64,000 nt of DNA from Vanilla planifolia (Eukaryota; Streptophyta; Magnoliopsida; Asparagales; Orchidaceae): NCBI GenBank assembly GCA_023846275.1, contig CM043877.1, positions 10,895,107-10,959,106 on the forward strand. The letters are read 5' to 3'. Both the position numbers and the translations under genes were made by a program. This document shows positions 13,701 to 25,700 of this stretch, piece after piece (position 1 is the stretch's first letter; every line of letters starts with the position of its first letter). Below the pieces are notes generated by a model. It had not been told where the DNA came from and ran no database searches. It saw only the letters and a list, made by a program, of their open reading frames with translations.

Positions 13701-16700
13701 CAAGCTTTGGTTGGAGACCATGCATTTGCATCCATACCCGTTGGACTAGATCTAAAAAGATGATAGAGCAAAGATTGGGTAGTGTCGAATATGCTTTGCC
13801 TGTAACAAATGCTACATTCATAAGGTGCAGTTTGAGGTGCATCACTTGACTTTTGCCATATGATCTTTTGGGGACCATATCTCTACTATAAAAATGACAT
13901 ATTCTATTATAGTGATACAATTTGAAGAAGGTGGGCAAGACACATCATTGGGAGTGACTTATAGTTATGGGGATGGAGTTAATAGCAACAAGACAAGTAA
14001 AGCGCAATTAATTCCCATCAAAGTTATATATTATTGTTCTTTTGACCCCAAAAATTAGATACACAACAACCGTAAATTCATGATGAAGGATTAAAGAAGC
14101 TACTAGAGAGACATCTTTCTTTGCTTGAAGTTTGTGGCCTATCTCTCAAATATGCTGTGCAAAATGATATTCATTTTTACTTGGTTCTCCCTTATTGAAT
14201 TCGTTATTATACAAAACTTTGGTAATGGAATGTGTGGAGATCGAAAGTCATATCATGGAGATGTTAGAGCATCGGGTTATCAAGCTCAGTAGTTCTTCGT
14301 GTAGGTCACCAATTGATTTGATATCTAAGGACAAAGGTTGTCGGATGTCTATAGACTATTGTGCCTTAAATAAGCTTAATGTGAAGAATTGGTATCCATT
14401 ACTTAGATTGGTGAATTTCTAGACCATTATAGGCATGCAAGGGCCTTCACCAAATTAGATATGAAAGTTGGATATTTTCAAGTTGGTGTCAAGATTAGAA
14501 AAGATTTATATAAATGTTTGGTGATGCCATTTGGTTTCTGTAATACGTTGACTAAGATGAACGATATTCTATGATTGTATTTAGAGGAGTTTGTGATTGT
14601 TTTTCATGATGAAATTCTTATTTATGGCAAATATATGGAGAAGCATGGGTGACATGAAGGCATGGTCTTTGACCTTCGGCCCAAGGGTCAACTAAAGTTA
14701 AAATTAAAAAAGCTATTTTGCTTATAAAATTCTCATCCCTTTGGGTTGTAAGGTTGAGAACAATGAGCTCTAGATTTATGTAGAAAAGGTAAGGGCCATT
14801 TAGGAGTGGCCAAGATTGAGAAACAACATAAAGGTATGTAGCTTCCTTGGGGTATGCTAGTCTCTTCGCAAGTTCACCCTTTTTTATAATTGCTTTTCCT
14901 TTTGACGTGGTTACAAAAGCAAATAACAAGTTCAAATGGAGGTGTAAGACGGAAGACACTTTTCTCTATTTGATGACAAAGGCCAATGACGCATCCTGCT
15001 ATGATGTTATAGTAGTATTGATTTAGCATAGAAGATCTGTGGCTTACTATTTAGATAGTTACAAGGAGCACAAAAATTTATCCCACCTACAATAAGGAGC
15101 TTTATGCACTCCATCAAGCAGTGAAGCATTGCCGGCAATATCTCTTGGGAAAAGAAACAATTACTTAAATGGACTATCAGTTGCTTCAACATTTGCTATC
15201 ATAATTTAAATTACATGTTATATGAAGTGGATAAATGTCTTGCAATAATTTAGCCTAATCAAAAGTATAAGGGGTACAAAATAATTTCTAGTGAATATAA
15301 TATCCCATTCTCTTATTACTTGGTCAACTTGTATTGTGATTACATTTACATTCTTGAAGGAGTTTTCCCCTTCATATGTGTTCAATCTTTACTTTCGTGA
15401 GATTATTGCTAATGTAAAGGATTAAAATAAAAAAAGTGTAGCATTTGCAATTGCCTTTTGTACAAAGCATTGTAGTTGCCATTTCAGAAAAAGGAGATAG
15501 GTTTCACTAGATTCACAAAGCACACATTAAAGATGTTTGAAAACTTTGGCATGAACGAGATTAACTTGAACCTTTAATGGCATGTTTATAGGTTGAGGCA
15601 TACACCAAGATGTGGCAAGGTTCATGTTGTGATGGATGTTGTGCAACATCACATAGCCATCTTACCACAAGCAAGGACTCAAAACTCCCTCTATTACTAT
15701 ATAGACCATGGCACAATGTATTCATGGATTTTCTCCAAGGTCTATGTACAACTCGCAAAGGACAGGTACATTTTTGTTGTGATGGATGGGTTCTTAAAGA
15801 TGACCTTCCGCCTTTTAAGCACACCATTATGAGAGAAGTAGCCAAACTATTTTTCACTATAGCAAATGTCTAATTTGAGCTTATGTCAACCATCTCAGAT
15901 CAAGATTCCAGATTCCTCAATGGATTTTGGAAAGCTTTGTGGGTTATGATAGATACTATTTTGAAGAAGTGCTTTGCATTCCATCCATAAAAATATGGTC
16001 AAAACAAGTTGGTCAATCGAATGGTAGTTCACCTACTTCAAGGATATCATTCTAATTGATAAAAAATGGAATGAAACATTGTTGTACATCCAGTTTTCCT
16101 ATAAGTAATTAGTACATGAATTCACCAAGAAGAGTCCATTTCAGGTATGTTTGGCATACTTGCCTCAAAGTTGAGTCAATTTGGAGTTTTTTTTTGTAGC
16201 ACCACAAGCATGAGGAGATGGAGTTGATTGTATCTAAAAAGATTCATTGAAAGGATTTTCGAAGTCCACCAAGAAATGGTAAAGCAATTAGAGAAGGCTC
16301 AATAGAGATACAAGAAGAGTCTTGACCAGCACCAAGTGAAGAAAAGATTCAAAATTAATGACCTTTTATGGCTGCACATTGGCAAGGACAATTGAATGGA
16401 AAAGGAAGGAAATTGAAACTTATTAGATATGAATCTTTTCGGATCTTGGAGAACATGGGCTAAAAGCATATCTAATAAACATTTCACTTTACGTGAGCTT
16501 ATACTTAGTGGTGAACATCCAAATGTTGAGAACTTTTTGTCCTTCAATGCTATACTAAGACTCAAGATGTTCTACCTCTCATGGATGATCTTGATATGGG
16601 ACAAGAACAGTTTTCACAAGATGGTGTTATCATGGAGAGAAAGACAATCACCACACAAAAAGAAGACAAAGAGACCTTCAAAGTTAGCTGCAATGGGCAA

Positions 16701-19700
16701 CCCCCATCAAAGGCAAAGTGGTTTGTAAGGGAGAGAAGTCAAACTAAGTTTTTGTGTTCATTTGATTGACAGAAGTGAGTCCTCTATTCAAAGAAAGGAC
16801 TTATGATCAGGGGATTAGTCATAGGTCAATTGCAAGTTATGATACTCTTAATAAGATTTAGAAGAGTGCAATAAAAATAAGAAGAAAAATTTGAAAGCAG
16901 AAAAAATTTGACATGATCAGATCATCCTATCACTTCTAGTAGATAGTCAAATATAAGTCATGTTTGAAGATGAAGAGGATGAAAACTATCAAATTGGATT
17001 GTTTGATGGGCATCAAATTGTCTAATCAATGTTATTGGAACATCCTATATGCCAAAGATTTCAATGCTTGGAGTAGTACGATTGATCGAACTATTGAACT
17101 AACAAATCAAACTATTTAGTCCTTGATCAAACCATCCAATCAGTATAAAAGGGACTGTCTAATCAGGTGGTTGACAGGATTTCAAAATTTTTATCTAATT
17201 TATTGCAAATTGAGCACCTCTCTTCCTCATTCCAAAACTCAAACTTGAATTGGATAAGATGAGTGTAGATTTGTGAAACTTTTGTAACCATTAAGAGAAA
17301 ATTAATCGGGTTTTTATACTAAAAATCAAGGAACTCAAAACACTTCTCATGTAGCAATAATTTAGAGATTATAGTATATTTGATAGAGAAGAAGAGATGT
17401 GAAAGAAAATGAAAAGTAGATGAAAAATAATTGAATTTTGTTATAGAGCATACTCAATAGGATAATAAAATGGCTAAAACATAACGTTTGTTGCTCTATT
17501 ACATCTAAGATAGCAAGAGTAGAAGATAAATAATGTCCTCTACCACTCATGGAACTCTTGTTTTACCTTTTATATGTTCTTAAAAAATTCGACTAACAAA
17601 TTTATCTAATATCAAATATAGTTCTAAAGGATGTAAAATGTTGGATTTTTAGGGGAAATCTAAATGTAAACCAAATTTTTTTAGATTCAAGTTCCCAACA
17701 TATCAAATCAATATCTAAAGATTTATTCCCCCCTTAGTAGTTCTAAGATCAAAGTCAACAAAAATTGTATTTCTTAAATTTTTTGAATTAGTTACATCTT
17801 GTAAAATTGGACGGTCTAATTAGGTTTATTCCACTGGACAAGATGATTTACTTCCTTGTTTTGTTCCTTTAATAAAGTTTTGTACTCTATATTAAAAATT
17901 ATCCCATTTATTTAATTGTTCTATTAGCATGATTGGATGGTCTGATGCATGCCATTGGTCTTCTAGTGGGTTCTCCTATACCAATTGAGAGAAAAGGGTT
18001 ACAATTGGCACATGTGAACTTGTGTAGGGTTTATGCATGGCATAAAGCATTCTTTTCTTGATCTCATGAAGTTCATCAATAATATCTTATATCCATGTAT
18101 ACTTTTTAGACTGTATTACCTTCAAAGATAACCGAAATCAACTAAAGAATATTTACTAACACAAGTCACAAAAACTTTGACATATCACCATGTAGGAACA
18201 AAGTTGTTTGTTGTTACAATCATGTGCTTCAAGATGGTTGTGGGTATGCTAACTCTAGGTGATTTAAAACTTGGTAAAGATTCTAATATCAAAGGTGATT
18301 TAAAACTTGGTATCCTCACTCTAGGTGATTTATTATAACCAATGTGAACATGGAGGTATCTTTTGCTCAAGGTCTTCAGGAGTTCTACAAGTCATATTTT
18401 TTTTCTTAATTTGCAGTTTTTTTTTTAAGGTATTCCCTAGGTGTGGTAAGCACATCTAATGAAATGAAGGTAATGAATGATCATAACAAACCGTCATTGC
18501 ATGCCGTTCATTTTCTTGCTCCACCACTCACATGGTGCAACATTTTTTTTTCTTTGGGTCCCAACCCCATCCCGATTAAAGAGTCTGTCAGCTCCCTTCA
18601 CAAATTCCTTTTTTTGTGTTGGTCGCATTTGTTCAAAATTGTGCTTTCTAGTATTTCTTTTTGATGGATGCATAAACTTTACCATAATGGTTTGTCATCC
18701 CTTACATTTGAAGTGTATTGTAGACCAATTCCACGCACTGATTTGCTTAACACAGGCCAGAAACAAGCGGTGTTAAACACTCGTCCAAGATTGCAGTTGT
18801 GCCACTTTCTTTGGCTTTACCATCTGTTTGATTTTAATGGAATATACACATGAAACATCAACTTCAAGAAGTCATAGTGGCCTCATAGTTAAAGTACAAA
18901 CACATACGTGTTAAGTTGATCAGTACAAACAACTGAACACAACCTAGCCATTAACAGACCATCTGTGTTATGGCACCATGTGCAAAATGAGTCATGCAAT
19001 AGCTGTTGGCTTTGCATCAAACTAACGTGTAAAGATGCACAGTGCAACAACTACAAGTTGAAACGATCTAGCCAAACCTTTTGCAACACCATCAAGAACA
19101 ATGGGAAGAAACAGAATGAATGAACATAGGAATAGCACGAAGATCAAAATGAAACTGAAATTACATCATACTCCACAAGCTTTAACATGGGTCACACAGA
19201 CATCTTTGGCCATGGTATTCACAAGCCATAAAATGAGCTATAATGGCTTTATTTAATTCCTAAGGAATCAGTGTAGATTTTTTACCATGCACAAACCATT
19301 GATCACAAAAACATAAAGATCAACTGAAAACATTGTAGCTGCTGAGAGCATCCAAAGGTAAACAAAAAATAGGCCAAACTCACTGTACAAAAGCCAGCAG
19401 AAAAGGTGGATGCATTGAGATTTAAAATGAACATACCTAATAGGTCTGTAGATGAATTGCATCTGAGTGGCTCGCCTCCATAGTTTCCAATGGGAATGGA
19501 AGTTCAGTTATTGGAGTAAATGCTGTCACATGGTTAGGGAATGTGCAATGGGAGAGGCATGTTGCACATTGTTTTTTCCTGTATACCTGCGGTTTCCTTC
19601 ATTTTTCTATGGTTGATGGGTTGAATATTTGACTGCCAAATGGCAGGACCATTATTGCACAAAAGATAATTTGGAAAACCTCATGTCAACCATGCACTGC

Positions 19701-22700
19701 ATTTACAAACGTTTGCACATGCTCAAATATTAATGGAATGCAAAAGCACAGCCTTAGCTGCTGTTTGGATAGTTTCTATTTGAAAAAGAATGCTATATTT
19801 ATTTTGCTGTTACATCTCACAGTCTATTATTTACAATTTGATTAGTCAGGTGTTATTTTGTAGTTTTATGCCAGTTTCCTTTGCGGTATTATACCACTTT
19901 TGTTTCTTTTGGCAGATAAAACAACTCCAACAAGAGAGTGAACTGCCCATAGAGGAGCTGCTTCGAAGGTATGGAAAGGTAAGAAACTTCAAAATCTGCT
20001 CCCGTGGTAACTCATTTAGGATTTTACTATGGTTAACATGCTTCTAGCATAGGTGGTTGAGGATGATGATGACGGATCATCAAAAATTGGATGTGCTGTG
20101 TCTGGTTTAGATAATACATTGGAGAACGACACAGAACACAACACTCAAATGGGTACTCCAATTTATTGTATGGACAGTTGTGAATTAGAGCATGAAAAAT
20201 CAGGGGAAAACAACCATTTCTCAGATTCAGAAGATAAGGAAGCTGTGAATTATAGAGATGATAAAATTCTAGATAAGAGGGAGAGTGAAAATATAATTGC
20301 AGATGCAGCTGCTGCTGCAAGATCTGCTCAACCAACTGGAAACACTTTTTCAACCACCAAAGTGCGCACTAAGTTTCCTTTTCTCCTGAAGCACCCACTA
20401 AGGGAATATCAGCACATTGGTCTAGATTGGTTGGTTACCATGTATGACAAAAGACTTAATGGAATCCTGGCAGATGAAATGGGTTTGGGGAAGACAATCA
20501 TGACAATAGCTCTTCTGGCACATTTAGCATGTGAAATGGGAATATGGGGACCACACCTTATTGTTGTCCCAACTAGTGTCATGCTTAATTGGGAAACAGA
20601 GTTTCTTAAGTGGTGCCCTGCTTTTAAAATACTGACATACTTTGGCAGTGCAAAAGAACGGAAACAAAAGCGACAAGGTTGGTTAAAACCTAACTCCTTC
20701 CACGTCTGCATCACCACTTACCGACTTATCTTACAGGACTCTAAGGTATTTAAACGAAAGAAATGGAAATATCTTATTCTTGATGAAGCTCATCTGATAA
20801 AGAACTGGAAATCACAAAGGTGGCAAACACTATTGAATTTCAACTCTAAACGAAGAATTTTGTTAACTGGTACACCTTTACAAAATGACCTTATGGAACT
20901 TTGGTCTTTGATGCACTTCTTAATGCCTCATATATTTCAGTCTCATCAAGAATTTAAAGATTGGTTTAGCAATCCCATCTCTGGAATGGTGGAGGGTCAA
21001 GAGAAGGTTAACAGAGAAGTAGTGGATCGGTTGCACAATGTTCTTCGTCCCTTCATACTCCGGCGATTGAAAAGAGATGTTGAAAAGCAGCTACCCAGAA
21101 AACATGAGCACGTTATTTACTGTAGACTTTCAAGGCGGCAAAGGAACTTGTATGAAGACTTCATTACAAGCTCAGAAACTCAAGCAACCCTTGCCGGTTC
21201 AAATTTTTTTGGGATGATTAGTGTGATAATGCAACTTCGAAAGGTTTGTAATCATCCTGATCTTTTTGAGGGTCGTCCCATCATAAGCTCATATGACATG
21301 GCTGGCATTAATGAGCAACTAAGCTCAATTGTTTGCTCAATATTTTCTCATGATCCATTTTCTGAGGTGAATCTTAAAGGTTTAAATCTTGCATTTACAT
21401 ATCAGGAATTGAACATGGCCTCTTGGGAGTATGAGGAAATCTTATCTATTTTTTCCTCATCATTGATTGAGCAAAAGATGGTGGAGTACATGCGCACACC
21501 ATATGCTGGTCAAAATAATCATGGGAGTGTCTTAGGAAATAATCTTTTTGAAGAAATCCAAAAAGCCCTCTTTGAAGAAAGATTGAAAGAGTACAAGGAA
21601 AGGGCAGCTTCTATTGCTTGGTGGAATTATTTGAACTGCCAGAAGAAACCCATGTATGGAATTAACCTTAGGAAGCTTGTTACTATTAAACATCCGGTTG
21701 CAGATATTCTTGAGCAGAAGAATGATCCTTCATGCTATATGGAATTTTCGTCTTACCTAGGAAACTTGGTCCTTTCTCCTGTTGAACGACTCCAAAAAAT
21801 GATAGATACTGTTGAAAGCTTTATGTTTGCAATTCCAGCTGCTCGTTCTCCTCCTCCCATTTGCTGGTGTAGCAAAGGGGGGTCTCCAGTATTCTTATCA
21901 TCAGACTATGTTGATAGATGCACAGAAATTTTCTCACCCCTACTATTACCTATTCGGCCTGCCATTGTACGTAGGCAGGTGTATTTTCCTGATCGACGTC
22001 TTATACAATTTGATTGTGGTAAATTACAAGAGCTTGCTATCCTTTTGAGACGTTTGAAATCAGAAGGGCATAGAGCTTTGATATTTACACAGATGACCAA
22101 GATGCTTGACATCTTGGAGGCGTTCATTAATTTATATGGTTATACATATATGAGATTGGATGGCTCCACCCAGCCTGAAGAGAGGCAAACCCTTATGCAA
22201 CGCTTCAACACAAATCCGAAGTTTTTTCTATTCATTTTATCAACTCGCAGTGGTGGTGTTGGCATTAATCTGGTGGGAGCTGATACTGTCATCTTTTATG
22301 ACAGTGATTGGAATCCTGCAATGGATCAGCAAGCTCAAGACAGATGTCATCGGATAGGACAAACTCGGGAAGTACACATATATCGACTTATTAGTGTGAG
22401 TACGATTGAAGAAAACATATTGAAAAAAGCAAATCAGAAGCGCATGCTTGATGATTTGGTTATACAAAGTGGAAGTTACAACACAGAGTTCTTTAAAAAG
22501 CTTGATCCAGTGGAACTTTTTTCTGGCCATAAATCACTTCATGTTGGTAACTTCTATAAAGATGACAGTCTTGCTGAGTCAATCAATAACGAAATGGACA
22601 TTGATATTTCAAATGCAGATGTAGAGGCAGCCATTAAACAGGCAGAAGATGAGGCTGATTATATGGCTCTAAAAAGAGTAGAGCAGGAAGAAGCTGTTGA

Positions 22701-25700
22701 TAATCAAGAATTTTCTGAAGATGCTATTGGGAGAATGGATGATGATGAGAATGAGGATGAAATAAAGCCTGATGAAAAAGATACTGAAGAACAGAAATTT
22801 TACTGCAACAATATGGGGATCAATGAAAATGATGCTATCGTATGCAATGAGAACCTTGAAGATGAAAGGGCTCTCACTTTAATAGGAATGGATGAAGATG
22901 TTGACATGTTAGCTGATGTGAAGCAGATGGCAGCTGCAGCTGCAGCTGCTGGGCAAGCTAGTTCAACATTTGAAAACCATCTTCGGCCCATTGATCGATA
23001 TGCAATGCGTTTTATGGACTTGTGGGATCCAATAATTGACAAATCTGCAATGGAGTATCCAGAAAGCGTAGAAGAAGAGGATTGGGAGCTGGATAGAATT
23101 GAGAAGTTCAAGGAAGATTTGGAAGCAGAGATTGATGAAGATCAGGAACCCCTTTTGTATGAAAGTAAGTATATTTTCCTGGATAACTTGTCTTTTTTGA
23201 TTAATCGAGGGCAGAGAATGGAAGAGGGAATTGAAACCTGAATTTTGATAACAACTTCCAAAAGAAGCATGCAGTTTGTGATGTCCTTCCTATTCAAAAG
23301 CTCAGCCTAACTTTTATTGGCAGGTTGGGATGCTGATTTTGCTACTACAGCTTATCGGCAGCATGTTGAAGCTTTAGCTCAGCAGCAGGTTTGCTTGGAC
23401 AATGCTTATTGTTTTTGGCATTTTGTAGGTTCTATTTTTAGCAATATTATGTTTCTATTTTTTAAAACCCTTCTTGTTCCCTTGTTTTCTTGAAAAACAA
23501 ATATTTAAAAAAGGATAATTTAACTTTCTGTTGAACTTGCACTAATTTCTTTAAAGAATGGGAGTTTGTGAATGAGTTATTGCTTAATTTGCATTGGTTT
23601 AGCTGCTTACTTTTGAAGACCGGGAGTAGTTTCCAACCTGCGGTAAAAGTATAGAAAGCTATCATTTTCCCTTAGCTCTCTCTGTTTCTCTAATCTGTAC
23701 TGTGAATTGATGGGTCGTTTATGGATCTACTGTTGCTGTTGATCACTGTCTTCTCTATCCAGTCTCTACCTTATCAATTGTGTCTTGATCTTGGATCGTT
23801 TTAAGTTAAAGCAAGGCAGATAATCCTCATCTACTTCAGTTTTGAAATGCATGGAAACCTTTTTGATAAGTATTTGTGATGCTGAGCAATGGAAAAAAAT
23901 AGTGGTATGCATATGATAAAAATAGATTGAAACCAAAATTCATGGAAATTAATTATTGGTAATTTCTTAGGTAGTCAGTAACCGTGAGAAAAATGCTGAC
24001 ATGCAACTGTTGATTCCTAATATTAAATTTGTAGAATTTGTTTGTCTGGAATTAAACTTGACTTGGATGGTGTTTTTCATACTCATAAATTTTCATTCTA
24101 ATTATTCATTATCATGAAAGTTTGCAATAATGGTTAATAATTCAAAACTTAGTGAATTTTGAATTCTATGCTGTTTTATTGATGGAGTTATTTCGAATAT
24201 TAGATTTAACTCCAAATATTTAAAATTTTAAATGTGCCAAAAAGGGACATTACTTTGTTAAACTGGAAGAGTACCAGATCTAATATTTCTCCTTCTGTGT
24301 TTGTGCCTGTTTTTTCAGGAAAAAGGATACAATCTATTTGTAGGAATATAATTTTTTTTGCACCTGTTTACTTTTAAATGTAGTTTGCCATTTAGTTAAA
24401 ACTAAAATCCAAGACTTTAATTTCGATGTCTATCCAGATTTGAACTGAAATTCATTATACACTTTACTTTATCCTGCTAGATTTCTTGATGTTGTGATGT
24501 CATATTTCATATATATAGTAAACCATTCACTTTAAAGGATGTTGTTTTATTTGAATTAATTTGGCTAAAAGTTGTGGATGTTGTTTTATTTGAATTAATT
24601 TGGCTAAAAGTTGTGAATGTGGATCAAAGAAATGAATAAAATGCATCACCTTATTGTCGTTGCTGCTCTTGAAGAAATGATTACCTCTTTTTTATATATT
24701 TTTGTTATCATTCTGCAGTTGTTAGAAGAAAAGGAGTATGAAGCTAATGCAGATGATGCAGATGAAAGTTTAGAGGCTAATGGGTGAGAACAAATTTAAC
24801 TTGCCAATAAACACAATTTCAAGGTTTTTTTTTTTTATTGGGTGGTCATCACTTTTCATTGTTGTGGTTTCATCTCATTCTTAGTTAAGAGGCAATCTGC
24901 TATAAGACCAGATGGCTTACTGTGTTTGTTTAAATTGGTATAGACTTTGGAAAAGGTTTTTAGACCACTGTGCCATCATGGTAGACTGTGTACTTAATCA
25001 AAAGAAACCTGAACTTGAAAGCATTGCTTCTCGAGACAAATGCTTTATTGTTGTCCTTGATTATCTTTAATTTAAGTTTTGCTTAAACTTGTTAATATCA
25101 TTGCCAATTCAGTATAATAGCCCGAAGAGTTGTGTTTTAGGCAATTATGTAGCCATGGTTGTTTGTACACTTCTGTGGTGTCTTAAATATGCTGCTTGAT
25201 TCTAGTGATTTTTAGTCTACTGCATATTCTTTGTACTACCTTGATCGCTCTAAATATACTAAAAGAAAAATAGCTTACCCACTAATCACATTCTTTTTCA
25301 TTCCTCTTGCATTATTCACTGGTTTTTAAGTGGTTTTCTGTTAGCTTTGCGATGGAATTTGACAGCCTGTCTCTTTTCTTGTGGCTGGATAATCCATCAC
25401 CAGACCTATTAATTAGTACTGTACGGGTTTTTGCCATATTTCAGTTCTCATTCTTCAGCCTGCATTCTAAAACCGTTACAAGAGTGCTACATTTCATAGC
25501 AGCAGTAGCCAGTGGGACATACTGGTCAAAATTCAAGACATCAAGCATTCTTTTTCCAGCATATTGTGACCTCATGCTACTCTGATGTCCTGAAGTGCAT
25601 AAGGTCCCATATAAACTGTGGCAATGCTAAACAAGTTCTTTGAAATCATGACATGACTACATCAACTTAGTTTTACTTTTTCTTTTTGATCATTAATAGA

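Larger units (their letters stand above)
11900..17345 (+). mobile_element. Ty3/gypsy chromovirus retrotransposon, degraded, with diverged LTRs
   Basis: A fossil element in PIE1 sense orientation, about 5.4 kb. Order seen: 5' LTR-like repeat (about 11.9-12.4 kb), gag-like segment (about 12.95-13.2 kb), reverse transcriptase (about 14.2-14.6 kb), RNase H (about 14.87-15.19 kb), integrase (about 15.57-16.05 kb), chromodomain-like tail (about 16.6-16.75 kb), and 3' LTR-like repeat (about 16.77-17.34 kb). Diagnostic short motifs are YCALNKLNVKNWYPL in the polymerase and YNKELYALHQAVKHCRQYL in RNase H. The chromodomain-like tail indicates a chromovirus lineage. It is heavily broken throughout its coding region, and the LTRs are strongly diverged, so the insertion is old. 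Confidence 0.8.

Noticed and set aside
20053-20055. Translation start of PIE1 at 20053
   Set aside because: The codon is GTG directly after a splice acceptor AG, and upstream exons continue the conserved protein in frame.
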